Assembly (NCBI GenBank): GCA_025656455.1
Contig: JAHXHS010000014.1
Coordinates: 47,177-111,176 of the forward strand
Direction: 5' to 3'
DNA from: Candidatus Thiodiazotropha sp. (ex Epidulcina cf. delphinae)
GTDB lineage: Bacteria > Pseudomonadota > Gammaproteobacteria > Chromatiales > Chromatiaceae
DNA length: 64,000 nucleotides
Shown here: positions 1 to 9,125 of the stretch, piece after piece
Position numbering within the stretch: the first letter of the stretch is position 1
How the letters are laid out: each line of letters begins with the position of its first letter
Notes under the pieces: model-generated
The model's database searches: none
What the model was told of the DNA's origin: nothing
What the model saw: the letters and a program-made list of their open reading frames with translations, nothing else
Translations under genes and position numbers: made by a program

Positions 1-667
1 CATAGCTCGATTCAAACACGGTCTCCCTGATCAGGGTGGGTTGCGCTGGATCAGTGACCTGCAACAGCGTGACCTTGGTCATCTGGTTGACACGGGGTGC
101 GATATCCGCTGCTAGACTCTCCTCGAATTGTGGATAGGTCTGTTGCGACAGGTCACTCACCACCCAGACGATATCCTCACGGAAAAACAGCGCCCTGGGA
201 GTGCCATCGATCTCTGTTCTTGAAAGCTCCTGGCTCTGATCCGCCGGCCAGGTTTGTAAAATCATGAAGTATCCGCCGGAGAGCAGATAGGTATAGTCGC
301 CGTTGGTTTTGATGAAATCCGCCTCATCTACGCCGCTGACCTGATTATTCGTGCCGGTTACACTATTGATTGCAGGCTGTGAATTAGTCTGCTCCGAGCC
401 GTTTCCCGTAGTGGGCGTGGGCAAACTGCTGAAATCATCCTGGAATTCAACCGGTAAGCTACCTATGTAATCGAAAAGCGCATTCTGTTGTTCATTTGTG
501 CTGATCAGGTAGGACTTCAGGTCATCGCAGTGATCGAATCGCTTCAGCTGTATGTCATTTTGAACAGCGGCGTTCTCTCCGCTATCGGATGAGTTACAGG
601 CGGTTAGAAGGGTAAGAAAAGCGCTCAGGAAGGCGGCGGAGATGCCACCAGTGATCAGTTTAGACAT
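1..667 (-). CDS. Beta-propeller domain lipoprotein (5' part only)
   Basis: Partial gene read on the minus strand; its 3' end lies outside the window. The ATG at 667 is preceded by a good ribosome binding site (GGAG, 6 nt upstream). The product begins with a lysine and a hydrophobic stretch ending in LLTAC, a lipobox, so the mature protein should be anchored through Cys24. A low-complexity Ser/Thr/Asn/Gln linker follows, then the signature NNQVSGVDEADFIKTNGDY, which is typical of the secreted beta-propeller family (Pfam Beta_propel). The visible part is 222 residues of a family usually 600-700 long. Members are exported and of unknown function, sometimes cell-envelope associated. The family call is firm; the role is unknown. 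Confidence 0.8.
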   Translation of the reverse strand, partial: MSKLITGGISAAFLSAFLTLLTACNSSDSGENAAVQNDIQLKRFDHCDDLKSYLISTNEQQNALFDYIGSLPVEFQDDFSSLPTPTTGNGSEQTNSQPAINSVTGTNNQVSGVDEADFIKTNGDYTYLLSGGYFMILQTWPADQSQELSRTEIDGTPRALFFREDIVWVVSDLSQQTYPQFEESLAADIAPRVNQMTKVTLLQVTDPAQPTLIRETVFESSY

Positions 668-1273
668 CAATGTCTCCAACGACAAATCGCTTACCAGGTT
701 GGGTATTTGCTTCACTACTGATACCAGGATATCAGCAGAGCAAATAGCGTCAAGTGCTGTTTCTGTGATCGGATTGGAACTGTTCTAATTATTTACACAG
801 GGCACAGCAGGTAGAGCTTAGCCAGACACCCGCTCAAAATCACTCCAAATTTGAATGGCTGTCCAGGTCCGTCCAGGTACGTCCGCGCCCGGGCAAATCG
901 GGCGTGATCTAATCTTCATCTTTATAGCGCTGTTGCCCCGCTATATCCATTCATCATCGGTATAACCGACTGTTACGAAAGCAAACAAATAACGCCAAAT
1001 AACGCGAAAATAACGCAAAAAATAACGCAGACACCCACTCAAACCCTTGTTTGCTTGAATTGGGATGCTTGAATTGGTGCTTGAATTGGGACACCCAACG
1101 ATTAAATTATCTGTCTTACATGAATTTAGGCTCAGAACAACGTGCCATTACGAATGCGATAATCGATGAGTGTCCTTGTTTGATGGTTTGCTATGGTTTG
1201 CTGTTATCGTTTATCCTTGTTTACGGTTTATGCCGCCATGCGTGAGGCTCACTTGTTGATGCATTCATCATGA
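668..1273. repeat. Intergenic region with short tandem repeats
   Basis: No convincing gene. At 988-1029 the heptamer ATAACGC occurs four times at 10-12 bp spacing. At 1052-1089 the 12-mer TGCTTGAATTGG occurs three times. At 858-882 there is a direct repeat GTCCAGGT. A 64-codon reading frame at 1051-1245 covers the second tandem repeat and has a Cys/Trp/Leu-rich product without family features, so I do not call it. The stretch separates two minus-strand genes and should hold the promoter of the lipoprotein gene that starts at 667. Confidence 0.6.
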
Positions 1274-2179
1274 TCAGGCCAGGATTGAGCTGTTTCGGCC
1301 GTTTGCCTTGGCCTCATACAGCGCCTTATCCGCTAGATTCAGCAGGCTGTTAATATCGCTGTTACTTGATGTTGGTGTAAATTGAACGATGCCGATGCTG
1401 ATAGTCACCGGAATTGACAGCCCTTCATGCTGAAAAGGGGTGTCGGCCACGCACTCTCTAATTCGCTCAAACGGAGACATGCAGTTAATATCGATGGTAT
1501 TCGTAATAATCAGAAACTCCTCGCCGCCATAGCGTCCGACCTGATCATAGGGCCTCAGCACCTTGTTAAAGCGCTTCGCCAATTCCTTCAGGACGGCATC
1601 ACCGACCAAGTGTCCGTAGTTATCATTGATGTTCTTGAAATGGTCGACATCGCAAAGCCCAATGCAGAGAGGTGATCCTTCCCGCTGCGAGCGTGCCAAC
1701 TCATGTTTCAGGACTGACATCACTGCACCCCGATTGAGCAATTCGGTCAAGGTGTCATGCGCGGCCTGAGTCTTCAACTGGTGGTGCGCCTGGAGTAATT
1801 CAGACTGAAGATCGATCATGCGTTTCCCGACTTGCAGTCTTGCCCGCAATTCCGCACTATCGAATGGCTTGGAAACGTAGTCATTGGCGCCGGCATCAAG
1901 ACCGGCAACGATGTCGGCTTTCTTGTTGCGGGCGGTCAGCAGGATGATAAACGGTGGATCATCCAGATCCATTTCCTGTACTTTTTTGCAGACATCAGGA
2001 CCGCTCATCCCTGGCATCTCCCAGTCCAGCAGTAACAGACGCGGAGGATTATCCCCCCGCAGTATTGCCCAGGCTTGCTCACCATCCTCAGCAAGGACAG
2101 GCTCAAAGCCCCATTGGGTGGTAAGCGCCTGCAACATGACTCTTGATGTCAGATCATCGTCAGAGATCAATAGTTTCAT
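1274..2179 (-). CDS. Response regulator with diguanylate cyclase (REC-GGDEF)
   Basis: A 301-residue cytoplasmic protein. The N-terminal receiver domain (about 1-120) has the acidic pocket DDD at 7-9, phospho-acceptor Asp52 in LLLDWEMPG and the conserved Lys in VSKPF. A short linker leads to a GGDEF domain (about 140-300) with active-site motif GGEEF at 218-222. An intact inhibitory I-site RPYD (209-212) lies exactly five residues before it. The protein should therefore make cyclic di-GMP from two GTP when phosphorylated and be subject to product inhibition. Its start overlaps the stop of the hybrid kinase gene by 4 bp (ATGA), so the kinase is the likely phospho-donor. Confidence 0.93.
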   Translation of the reverse strand: MKLLISDDDLTSRVMLQALTTQWGFEPVLAEDGEQAWAILRGDNPPRLLLLDWEMPGMSGPDVCKKVQEMDLDDPPFIILLTARNKKADIVAGLDAGANDYVSKPFDSAELRARLQVGKRMIDLQSELLQAHHQLKTQAAHDTLTELLNRGAVMSVLKHELARSQREGSPLCIGLCDVDHFKNINDNYGHLVGDAVLKELAKRFNKVLRPYDQVGRYGGEEFLIITNTIDINCMSPFERIRECVADTPFQHEGLSIPVTISIGIVQFTPTSSNSDINSLLNLADKALYEAKANGRNSSILA

Positions 2180-5100
2180 GACAGCATCTTCTCCATGGCC
2201 GTTCTGAGTGCCTTAAGCTGCAGCTCCAGTTGCGGCAGATGCTGTCTGACCATTTCGATCTCACCGGCCTTACCGGTCTGTTCTATTTTCAGGGCCTGGG
2301 CACACAACGCCATGCCGCCGACGTTGGCGGAAGCGCCCTTGATCTTGTGTCCCAGTATGCCGGCCTGCCGGGCCTCTCCGTCTGCCGTGTACCGCCTAAG
2401 CAGTTTGAATTGCTGCTCCATGTCTGACAGAAATGCCTCGGCCACGGTACCCATCAGTGTCTCGTCATCCATCATGCGCTCACTAAAGGTGTTATGGTCG
2501 AACACGGGTTCTTGATCAGATTCGTTGTCCTTTTCTATGTTGTTTCCTTGGAACAGGGTTGCTTTACTGGGTGAGGTTGTTTGTTCTCCGCCCCGTTTGC
2601 TCTGTTCCGGTAACCACCGGTTGAGGGCCTGCTGTAACTTATCGGGATCGACCGGCTTGGTAATGTAGTCATCCATTCCAGCAGCCAGACACTTTTCACG
2701 GTCGCCCTGCATGGCATTGGCGGTCATGGCCACTATCGGGATAGTGAGGTTCCTGCCCCCCGATTGCCCGTCACGGATGCGACGGCTGGCCTCGTAGCCG
2801 TCCATCACTGGCATTTGGCAGTCCATGAACACTAGGTTATAGGGAAACAGCTCCAGGGCATACATCGCTTCTTCGCCGTTACCTGCCATGTCGATATGCA
2901 CACCAAACTTCTCCAACATGCCCCGGGCTACCGCCTGGTTGGTGGTATTGTCTTCCACCACCAGAATACGGGCATCAAATTGCGGCGTTTCACGCGTTGT
3001 ATGGCGGGTGACCAGCCAGGCGTCATCCAGGGTATTACCTGCCACCTGCAACAGGATATTATAGAGTTCAGACTGCTCGATGGGTTTGCTCAGGTAACCG
3101 GCAAAACCCGCTGTCTTGAATTTTTTTGCATCACCGCGTTGTCCCTGTGAGCTGAGCATCAACAGACGGGTGTCGGCCAGATTACTGTCATTTTTGATCG
3201 CTGCACCCAACTGGACGCCATCCATACCGGGCATCTGCATATCGAGTATCGCTATATCATAGGGATGTTCCTCGGCGTGCGCCGCAAACAGGGCTTCGAG
3301 TGCCGCCCCGCCACTGTTGGCCAGGTTGTGCTCCACTTGCCAGTTGATCAGCAACTGGTCAAGCAGATTGCGGTTGGTGGCATTGTCGTCCACCACCAGG
3401 ATCTTCTGTCCGCGCAGATCGGTCATTGTCGGTGTCGGTTGATGCGCCGCGGCATTGGCCAGATCCAGCGTGAACCAGAAGGTCGAACCCTTGCCGGGTT
3501 CACTCTCCACTCCGATCTCACCGCCCATCAATTCCACCAGTTGCTTGCTGATGGCCAGTCCCAGTCCTGTGCCGCCATACTGCCGGGTGGTGGATCCGTC
3601 AGCTTGGCTGAAGCGTTCGAACAATCGCTCCTGCTGCTTGGTACTGATGCCGATACCCGTATCGGTGACAGCGATATAGAGTCTAGTGTGGGTTTCTGTC
3701 TGCGCCTGTACGGAGTAACGGACCGCGATCTCACCCTGTTTGGTGAACTTGATAGCGTTGCCCACCAGATTGGTCAGTATCTGGCGGATACGCCCGGGAT
3801 CCGCGTTAAACCACTGGTGTTGAACCGGATTAGCCGGGCAAATCAACTCCAGCTTTTTCTCATGGACTCTAAAGGCGATGGAGGTGCCAAATGCATTCAT
3901 TATTGGGCCAATGTCAAAATCGATGGGTTCCAGCTCCAGTTTGCCGGCCTCGACCTTGGAAAAATCAAGAATGTCGTTGATTAGACCGAGTAATGATTCA
4001 GCACTGTTTTTGACTGTTTTGGCGAAGTTATGCTGTTCCCGGCTCAGTTCGGTATCCAGCAGCAGATTGGTCATGCCGATGACACCGTTCATGGGAGTGC
4101 GGATCTCGTGGCTCATGTTGGCGAGGAATTCGCTCTTTGCGCGATTGGCCTCCTCGGCGGCCTCCTTGGACTCAAGCATCAACCGCTCAGCCTCCTTACG
4201 TTCTGTGATGTCCAGGTGAGTGCCGATCATGCGTTTGGGCTTGCCGTCCTCCATCCATTCCACCACCTTCCCGGTATCCAGCAGCCAAACCCAATGTCCC
4301 TGTTTGTGCTTCATCCTCGTTTCAAAGATGTAGTGGTCGGATTCTCCACTCCAGTGCTGTTCCAGTAATTGTCCTGATTTTTCAAGGTCATCCGGGTGTG
4401 TGTGATCCATCCAGGTCTTGATGCTGACAGGTTCCAACTCCTCCAATGTATAGCCGATGATCTCGGCCCAGCGCTCATTAAAAATTGTCTCTCCGGATTG
4501 GATCTGCCAGTCCCAAACACCCACAGCGGTGGTGTCAATAACCAGCTTCAGTCTTTCAGTGGCTTGGTTTAAAGCCTGTTCATGGCGATTGCGTGCGACC
4601 AGCATGTGATTGAAGGCTTGCCCCAGCTGACCAATTTCGTCACCGGAGGTCACATCAACCTGCTGATCGGTTTTACCTTCCGCCACCGCTTTACTGGCTT
4701 CAGCCAGCTGGATGATGGGACGTGTAATACGCCTTGCCTGATACAGTGCCAGTATCACCGCTACCAGTCCGGTAATAGCAACCAGAGACAGCACCGTTTG
4801 CCCCAGCCAGTCGGCGGCAGCCAGGGCCTCATTCAGGTCGATTTCACTGATTACGACCCAGTGGATGCCTGGTAGATTCAAGTCATGATGCACTGTAAGA
4901 ACGGGCTGACCGTCAGGCCCCGGATATTCTGATGCCTGTTCGATCATTTCGCCTGACTCGTGCGCATGCGGGCGGTGCTCTCTGTGCCAGTGCAATACCT
5001 GTTCGGTATCGATATGGCGTTGCAGGACTTCATTGGTATCATTCAAGGCTGAGCGCAGGTGGCTGTCTTCACCAACCAGATAATGTCTCAGGCTGGTTTC

Positions 5101-5823
5101 ATTCTGAGAGGTGGTGGCCATGATTTGAAAAATCCGCTCCAGACTGATCTGGATGGCGAACACGCCGATCTTGTCTCCCATTTTATTCAGCAGTGGCGCG
5201 GTAAGAAATCCAGCCAACCGGTTTTTGGAGGGGGCATAGCGTTCTAGATCGGAAAAAACGGCCTTGCCGGTTTCCAGGGAGTATTTACTGCTGGCGGCGA
5301 AGCGGGTATCGGCCAGTGGACCATTGAACAGGTTTGTCCCCAGGTCGGATTCACGAATCACAGTGAACAGGATGTTGCCTTCACGATCGATCAACAACAG
5401 GTCGTAAATGTAGTCGTAATCGCGCAACACGGTCATCAGGTCATTCTGTGCATCCTCCACCCTGCGGACCCAGTCATAGCTTTTCACATAGTCTGCGGCG
5501 TTTTTGCCGCTCTGCCGGAGTCCTTCGCTGAGGTGCATCAATAACTCACTGTTGCGCACATTCTCGGCCTGAACATTGATGTCCATGAAGCGGTAGTCGA
5601 ACCAGTTGTTGATAAATGCGCTTTTTGCCAAAGCAGCCCGTTGCAATTGCGTTTGTGCCGCCTGGGTAAGGTTGACACGGGCCTGTTGATAGCTGATCCA
5701 GGCCACCAGGCTCATAGGTATTAGGGCCAGTAGCAGAAACCAGAGGGTTAGGGTCCGATTGAATGTAGTCTGTTTTTTTAATGAGGGATCCGTTCCTGAG
5801 ATTGAGACGGATGTGTCACTCAT
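2176..5823 (-). CDS. Hybrid sensor histidine kinase (Cache-HAMP-PAS-HisKA-HATPase-REC-REC-Hpt)
   Basis: A 1215-residue inner-membrane phosphorelay kinase. In order: TM helix about 26-46; a periplasmic Cache-like sensor of about 290 residues; a second TM helix about 341-362; HAMP; a PAS domain (about 425-545); HisKA with phospho-accepting His near 571 in [12 protein letters not shown]; HATPase with N, G1 (DTGIGIS) and G2 ([10 protein letters not shown]) boxes; receiver 1 (DMQMPGMDG, Asp near 860); receiver 2 ([10 protein letters not shown], Asp near 1000); and a C-terminal Hpt domain with [14 protein letters not shown] (His near 1159). It is translationally coupled to the downstream REC-GGDEF gene, and its start overlaps the upstream substrate-binding remnant by 4 bp. 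A c-di-GMP output for an unknown periplasmic signal is the likely purpose. Confidence 0.94.
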   Translation of the reverse strand: MSDTSVSISGTDPSLKKQTTFNRTLTLWFLLLALIPMSLVAWISYQQARVNLTQAAQTQLQRAALAKSAFINNWFDYRFMDINVQAENVRNSELLMHLSEGLRQSGKNAADYVKSYDWVRRVEDAQNDLMTVLRDYDYIYDLLLIDREGNILFTVIRESDLGTNLFNGPLADTRFAASSKYSLETGKAVFSDLERYAPSKNRLAGFLTAPLLNKMGDKIGVFAIQISLERIFQIMATTSQNETSLRHYLVGEDSHLRSALNDTNEVLQRHIDTEQVLHWHREHRPHAHESGEMIEQASEYPGPDGQPVLTVHHDLNLPGIHWVVISEIDLNEALAAADWLGQTVLSLVAITGLVAVILALYQARRITRPIIQLAEASKAVAEGKTDQQVDVTSGDEIGQLGQAFNHMLVARNRHEQALNQATERLKLVIDTTAVGVWDWQIQSGETIFNERWAEIIGYTLEELEPVSIKTWMDHTHPDDLEKSGQLLEQHWSGESDHYIFETRMKHKQGHWVWLLDTGKVVEWMEDGKPKRMIGTHLDITERKEAERLMLESKEAAEEANRAKSEFLANMSHEIRTPMNGVIGMTNLLLDTELSREQHNFAKTVKNSAESLLGLINDILDFSKVEAGKLELEPIDFDIGPIMNAFGTSIAFRVHEKKLELICPANPVQHQWFNADPGRIRQILTNLVGNAIKFTKQGEIAVRYSVQAQTETHTRLYIAVTDTGIGISTKQQERLFERFSQADGSTTRQYGGTGLGLAISKQLVELMGGEIGVESEPGKGSTFWFTLDLANAAAHQPTPTMTDLRGQKILVVDDNATNRNLLDQLLINWQVEHNLANSGGAALEALFAAHAEEHPYDIAILDMQMPGMDGVQLGAAIKNDSNLADTRLLMLSSQGQRGDAKKFKTAGFAGYLSKPIEQSELYNILLQVAGNTLDDAWLVTRHTTRETPQFDARILVVEDNTTNQAVARGMLEKFGVHIDMAGNGEEAMYALELFPYNLVFMDCQMPVMDGYEASRRIRDGQSGGRNLTIPIVAMTANAMQGDREKCLAAGMDDYITKPVDPDKLQQALNRWLPEQSKRGGEQTTSPSKATLFQGNNIEKDNESDQEPVFDHNTFSERMMDDETLMGTVAEAFLSDMEQQFKLLRRYTADGEARQAGILGHKIKGASANVGGMALCAQALKIEQTGKAGEIEMVRQHLPQLELQLKALRTAMEKMLS

Positions 5824-6215
5824 GATGGGCCTCTCTGGTAGCGAAACCGCTTCAGGGCAGCCGCCACTCGTTCGTCAGGCTTACGCCCACTGCGTTTGGG
5901 TGACAGCTGTACTTCGATGTTGAGCAGGTCGTTGATGGCCATGGCGTTGCCGTCGCGATGCATCAGACCTATCCAACGGAAATTGGGTTTTTCCCGGAAC
6001 ATATCCATCGCCAGCGGGGCCATCACATAGGCCATGTCCGCTTCATCGGACTGGAAATAGCTGCGCAGTAAATCCCAGCTTTTCATCTGTTCAAGGCGGA
6101 AATCGGCATGTACCATTTTGTTACGGTAACGTTCATAGGCGACCAGGGCGGCGTAGTGATCCGCCAGGGGGATATAGAGGGCGCGGATCGGTTGTTTGCC
6201 CGTATCGATACACTC
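5820..6215 (-). pseudogene. Remnant of NrtA/SsuA-type ABC substrate-binding protein
   Basis: The open frame runs from just after an in-frame TGA (6216-6218) to a stop overlapping the kinase start. It encodes about 131 residues, with GKQPIRALYIPLADHYAAL at the start and DMAYVMAPLAMDMF and HRDGNAMAIN further on. These match the N-terminal lobe of nitrate/sulfonate/bicarbonate-type periplasmic binding proteins (usually 320-350 residues). No ATG, GTG or TTG occurs before Met at 6116, the signal peptide is missing, and the C-terminal two thirds are absent. Upstream DNA is a repeat copy. I read it as a truncated gene. The ATGA coupling to the kinase suggests the complete ancestor was its periplasmic sensor partner. 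A short translated product from 6116 (98 residues) cannot be excluded. Confidence 0.7.
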
Positions 6216-6383
6216 TCATTTGCTATCGTGCATACTACACTGCCTATCGGCAGTATCATTGGGAACTTGATTCGCCAGGCTGCTTGCCGGTCGACTGATA
6301 AGGCCGGGAGGGCCTTGCCCGATGGGCAGATCATCGAGTCAATATAGTCGAATGTCTCGGTAGAGAAATTTGCGATCCTTTTT

Positions 6384-6455
6384 GCGGTGATTGGTGTCCA
6401 TTGGCAGCCTATTCATGCTCTTTCTGTCACCCATTTGATCAGGAGGAAGAACCGG
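6384..6455 (-). repeat. Dispersed ~72-bp repeat (family E), inverted copy
   Basis: On the minus strand this contains a motif ending GACACCAATCACCGC that is also found on the plus strand at 7024-7097 and 44656-44738. All three share the order CTTTTCC.., ATCgaGTGGG, GGAAAG, ATGAA, CCAATCACCGC. It sits directly upstream of the substrate-binding remnant, and its insertion may have removed that gene's 5' end. No coding potential. Confidence 0.6.
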
Positions 6456-6458
6456 CAT

Positions 6459-6890
6459 CTATATTTGACCGATTGTGCTCAGGATAAAAAACAGCACGAC
6501 AAAAAAACCGCCGACGATTAACCAGAAGGTGTTCCACCTTTTATGGCGCAGTTTGAGTTTGGCGGTTTGCGCGTCGATGACCTGTTTCTCGCTGTCGCTG
6601 AGCGACGGATCGATCCAGACCCGGTTATGACGTAGATCGACGGCTTCTATCGCGGCTATGACCCAGTCGAGATCGATGCGATAGATGTGGTTGTCGAGAT
6701 CGATCAGGGTATGGTGCAACAGGTTATGCAAATGCATCTGTCCCGCCTCGATATCGTCGAATCGTGCAATGTAGCGAATCTTTGAGCCGTGGCTGGCCGC
6801 TTGCGTATTGGGTAGCTCCTCCTTGACCAGCACGCGCACCAGGCCTCGATGCTCGGGATGAGTCTCCAGGGTGAGATAACCTGTCTTCAT
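6459..6890 (-). CDS. Conserved-looking protein with C-terminal membrane anchor
   Basis: A 143-residue protein that I do not recognise. The N-terminal 110 residues are soluble, charged and His-rich (HLHNLLHHTLIDLDNHIYRID). They are followed by a basic stretch (KLKLRHKRW) and a single hydrophobic helix (FWLIVGGFFVVLFFILSTI) ending 3 residues from the C-terminus, so it looks like a tail-anchored inner-membrane protein facing the cytoplasm. Codon usage resembles neighbouring genes. The upstream sequence gives only a weak ribosome binding site. It stands alone between repeat-rich spacers. Function unknown. Confidence 0.65.
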   Translation of the reverse strand: MKTGYLTLETHPEHRGLVRVLVKEELPNTQAASHGSKIRYIARFDDIEAGQMHLHNLLHHTLIDLDNHIYRIDLDWVIAAIEAVDLRHNRVWIDPSLSDSEKQVIDAQTAKLKLRHKRWNTFWLIVGGFFVVLFFILSTIGQI

Positions 6891-7303
6891 AGGCCGGCGC
6901 CCGCCAAGATACAGCCCTCTATAACGCTAAGCACGCTAAGTCAATCAGTCGATACTTCCGCACGCTTTGCGTTCTCTGCGTTTCATTGCGATCTTTGCGT
7001 TATATTCTAGGCTAAAAATATTGGCTTTTCCCCAGATCGGGTGGGTAATAGGAAAGTGTATGAAAAAGCCGCAAACGGACGCCAATCACCGCCAAGGCTC
7101 GCTCGTAGGTCACGTTGCGCAGCTACGTGACACACCCCTTGAGTCAGGTAGCCGCTCCGCGTCAACCTGACCTACGACTTCATCGGTTAGTGTCTGTTCG
7201 GATGAGTGCATTTTTTGAAACCATGTCATTCCGGCGCATGCCGGAATGACGAGGGTAATCCATTATGATGCCAGGTAAAAAAAATTGACACATCGGCAAT
7301 GCC
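6891..7303. repeat. Intergenic repeat cluster
   Basis: No gene seen. The stretch contains a family E copy (7024-7097), a family B double-hairpin element (7103-7177, listed separately) and a REP-like palindrome GTCATTCCGGC..GCCGGAATGAC at 7225-7250. A variant of the GC-rich direct motifs CTTTGCGTTCTCTGCG/TCTTTGCGTTATA lies at 6968-7005. Short frames across it are translated repeats. Confidence 0.65.
7103..7177. repeat. 75-bp double-hairpin repeat (family B), copy 1
   Basis: Bounded by perfect 10-bp terminal inverted repeats TCGTAGGTCA/TGACCTACGA. Inside are two further stems: GTCACG..CGTGAC and GTCAGGT..ACCTGAC. Near-identical copies lie at 41539-41611 and 47214-47287, always in intergenic DNA. 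This looks like a non-autonomous REP/MITE element. Confidence 0.75.
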
Positions 7304-8218
7304 TCACTCATCTCCCCACACCAGCTCCCCTGCCTCCCGCAGGTCGTAGCCGGTCAATCTCTCTGCCATGGTCTGGCAGTCGGGTGAGCGCAGCCGTGCC
7401 ATGAGGTCCTGGAACAGGCGGCGAAACCAGATGCTGCGGGGCAGGGTCAGGTCAAAGGACTCCCAGCCGAACGGGATGAACGTCAGACCGTATTCGTTGG
7501 CGGCGGCCCGTGCGCCGGGCGCTAGGTCGGCCTGGTCCATGGCGATGCTGGCGGCAGCTTCCCGCTCTGACAGGGCGGTGCTGACGCAGTTCAGGCGGTC
7601 TGCGCTGGTTTCATAGCGGCTCAGCATTTCGAGCAGGAAGCGCTGTGCGCCGGCGCCGCTCTGGCGCATGGTCCAGCGGTACGGGCGTTCGAAGAGTTGC
7701 TCGGGCTCGGGCCGTTGCTGGCCGATCTGCCGGCTGACCATGATGCCCTGTTCACGGCGAAACAGGCGGATCAGCACCCATTGCCGGTATTGGGGATATT
7801 GGCGCAGCAGCGCGGGGTGGCGCATGTGGCTCTCTTGATTCGGTCCCCAGTGGATGCCGCAGGCATCGATCCGGTTGGCTTGCAGCAGCTCCAGTCCGAG
7901 GCGGGTGCCGGTGGGGGAGTAGCTGATCAAGGCGTGGGAGCCGGTCTGTTGGGCGAAGGTCATGATCAGCCGGTAGAGCAGGGGGTCGTCGCTGCCAGCG
8001 ATCACCAGCCGGTTGGTCATCAGGCCGCCATGGGCGGAGTCGAGCATCCAGCGATCGACCAGCTCCCTGGGAAACAGCCATTTGCCGGTGATCTTGGTGG
8101 CGGGGATGCGCGCTTCGTTGACCAGTGAATAGATCTTCTTCTCATTCAGATGAAGATACTCCGCCACCTGCTTGACGTTCATGAAGACATGCTGCTCCTG
8201 GGACATCACCGCTACCAT
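7304..8218 (-). CDS. HTH (excisionase/MerR-like) plus periplasmic-binding-like domain regulator
   Basis: A 304-residue predicted cytoplasmic regulator. Residues about 10-62 form an excisionase-type winged helix (MNVKQVAEYLHLNEKKIYSL.. ATKITGKWLFPRELVDRW). Residues about 68-295 form a PBP_like domain (RLVIAGSDDPLL.., SYSPTGTRLGLELL, DQADLAPGARAAA), related to molybdate-binding ModA folds but without a signal peptide. Such proteins usually control molybdoenzyme or Mo-cofactor genes by sensing an oxyanion in the cytoplasm. The start at 8218 has a strong Shine-Dalgarno (AAGGAGG). It is the third gene of the moaA-fdhD operon, 12 bp after fdhD. The ligand is inferred, not shown. Confidence 0.85.
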   Translation of the reverse strand: MVAVMSQEQHVFMNVKQVAEYLHLNEKKIYSLVNEARIPATKITGKWLFPRELVDRWMLDSAHGGLMTNRLVIAGSDDPLLYRLIMTFAQQTGSHALISYSPTGTRLGLELLQANRIDACGIHWGPNQESHMRHPALLRQYPQYRQWVLIRLFRREQGIMVSRQIGQQRPEPEQLFERPYRWTMRQSGAGAQRFLLEMLSRYETSADRLNCVSTALSEREAAASIAMDQADLAPGARAAANEYGLTFIPFGWESFDLTLPRSIWFRRLFQDLMARLRSPDCQTMAERLTGYDLREAGELVWGDE

Positions 8219-8230
8219 GGATCGCCTCCT

Positions 8231-9115
8231 TTATCGGCTTTTTGCGTGTTCCACTGATGTTTCCCCGACACGCTTCAGGCGTACCTCAGGCACTGCATCG
8301 AAGGTAAGGTTTTCCGCCCCGTTGTAGACCAGGAAGTGCTTGCCCTTGGCGCGGGCGATCAGGGTTACGCCGACCTGTCTGGCCAACGCCAGTCCCATCT
8401 GCGTGACGCCGGAGCGGGAGAGCAGGATGGGTATCCCCATTTGCGCGACCTTGATCACCATCTCCGAGGTGAGCCTGCCGGTGGTGTAGAAAAGCTTGTC
8501 GTTGCCGGCGGTCCCCTCCAGCCACATCTGACCGGCGATGGCGTCGACGGCGTTGTGCCGCCCCACATCCTCGATGAACAACTGGATATCCCCATCCCGG
8601 CACAGGGCGCAGCCATGCACCGCCCCTGCCCGCTGGTAGACCTGGTTGTGCGCGTTGAGGGTCTTCAACAGGTCGTATATCTCTGACTGGCGAATGATGC
8701 CGCGGGGCAGGCTGATCCTTGCCAGGTCATCCATCAGGTCGCCGAACACCGTGCCCTGACCGCAACCGGTGGTGACCGTTTTGCGCGCCATCTTTGCATC
8801 CAGACCCTCGACGCCGTGATAGGTGGCGACGGCAACCGATTCGGTCTCCCAATCCACCTGGACCGCCTTGATCTGATCGATGCTCTGCAACAGCCGTTGG
8901 TTGCGCAGCCAGCCCAGCACCAGCATCTCCGGGCGGGTGCCGAGGGTCATCAGGGTCACGATCTCGCGCTTGTCGAGATAGAGGGTGAGGGCGCGCTCCG
9001 CCGCGACATGGCCTGCACGGATTTCACCGAATTCATCGATCGCCGTGGCGGGCTCGGCGGCATCGAGTCCGGCGTCGGTGAGCAGAGGCCGGTGTTGCGT
9101 CTGTAGGGTATCCAT
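8231..9115 (-). CDS. fdhD: Formate dehydrogenase accessory sulfurtransferase FdhD
   Basis: FdhD passes sulfur from IscS to the molybdenum cofactor before insertion into formate dehydrogenase. The family core is present: LGTRPEMLVLGWL, TTGCGQGTVFG, HGCALCRDG, EDVGRHNAVDAIAG, YTTGRLTSEMV and LLSRSGVT. The start at 9115 is chosen because AGAGAG precedes it and it lies 10 bp past the moaA stop; the alternative ATG at 9142 overlaps moaA and lacks a ribosome binding site. Length is 294 residues. Oddity: where E. coli FdhD carries a Cys-x-x-Cys pair, this protein has Cys118-Gly-Gln-Gly. A second pair, Cys169/Cys172 (CALC), lies in the loop after the Tyr/Gln-rich helix. Confidence 0.94.
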   Translation of the reverse strand: MDTLQTQHRPLLTDAGLDAAEPATAIDEFGEIRAGHVAAERALTLYLDKREIVTLMTLGTRPEMLVLGWLRNQRLLQSIDQIKAVQVDWETESVAVATYHGVEGLDAKMARKTVTTGCGQGTVFGDLMDDLARISLPRGIIRQSEIYDLLKTLNAHNQVYQRAGAVHGCALCRDGDIQLFIEDVGRHNAVDAIAGQMWLEGTAGNDKLFYTTGRLTSEMVIKVAQMGIPILLSRSGVTQMGLALARQVGVTLIARAKGKHFLVYNGAENLTFDAVPEVRLKRVGETSVEHAKSR

Positions 9116-9125
9116 CGGCTCTCTC

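Noticed and set aside
1051..1245. 64-codon plus-strand frame
   Set aside because: It covers a 12-bp tandem repeat, lacks a ribosome binding site and family features, and has atypical composition.
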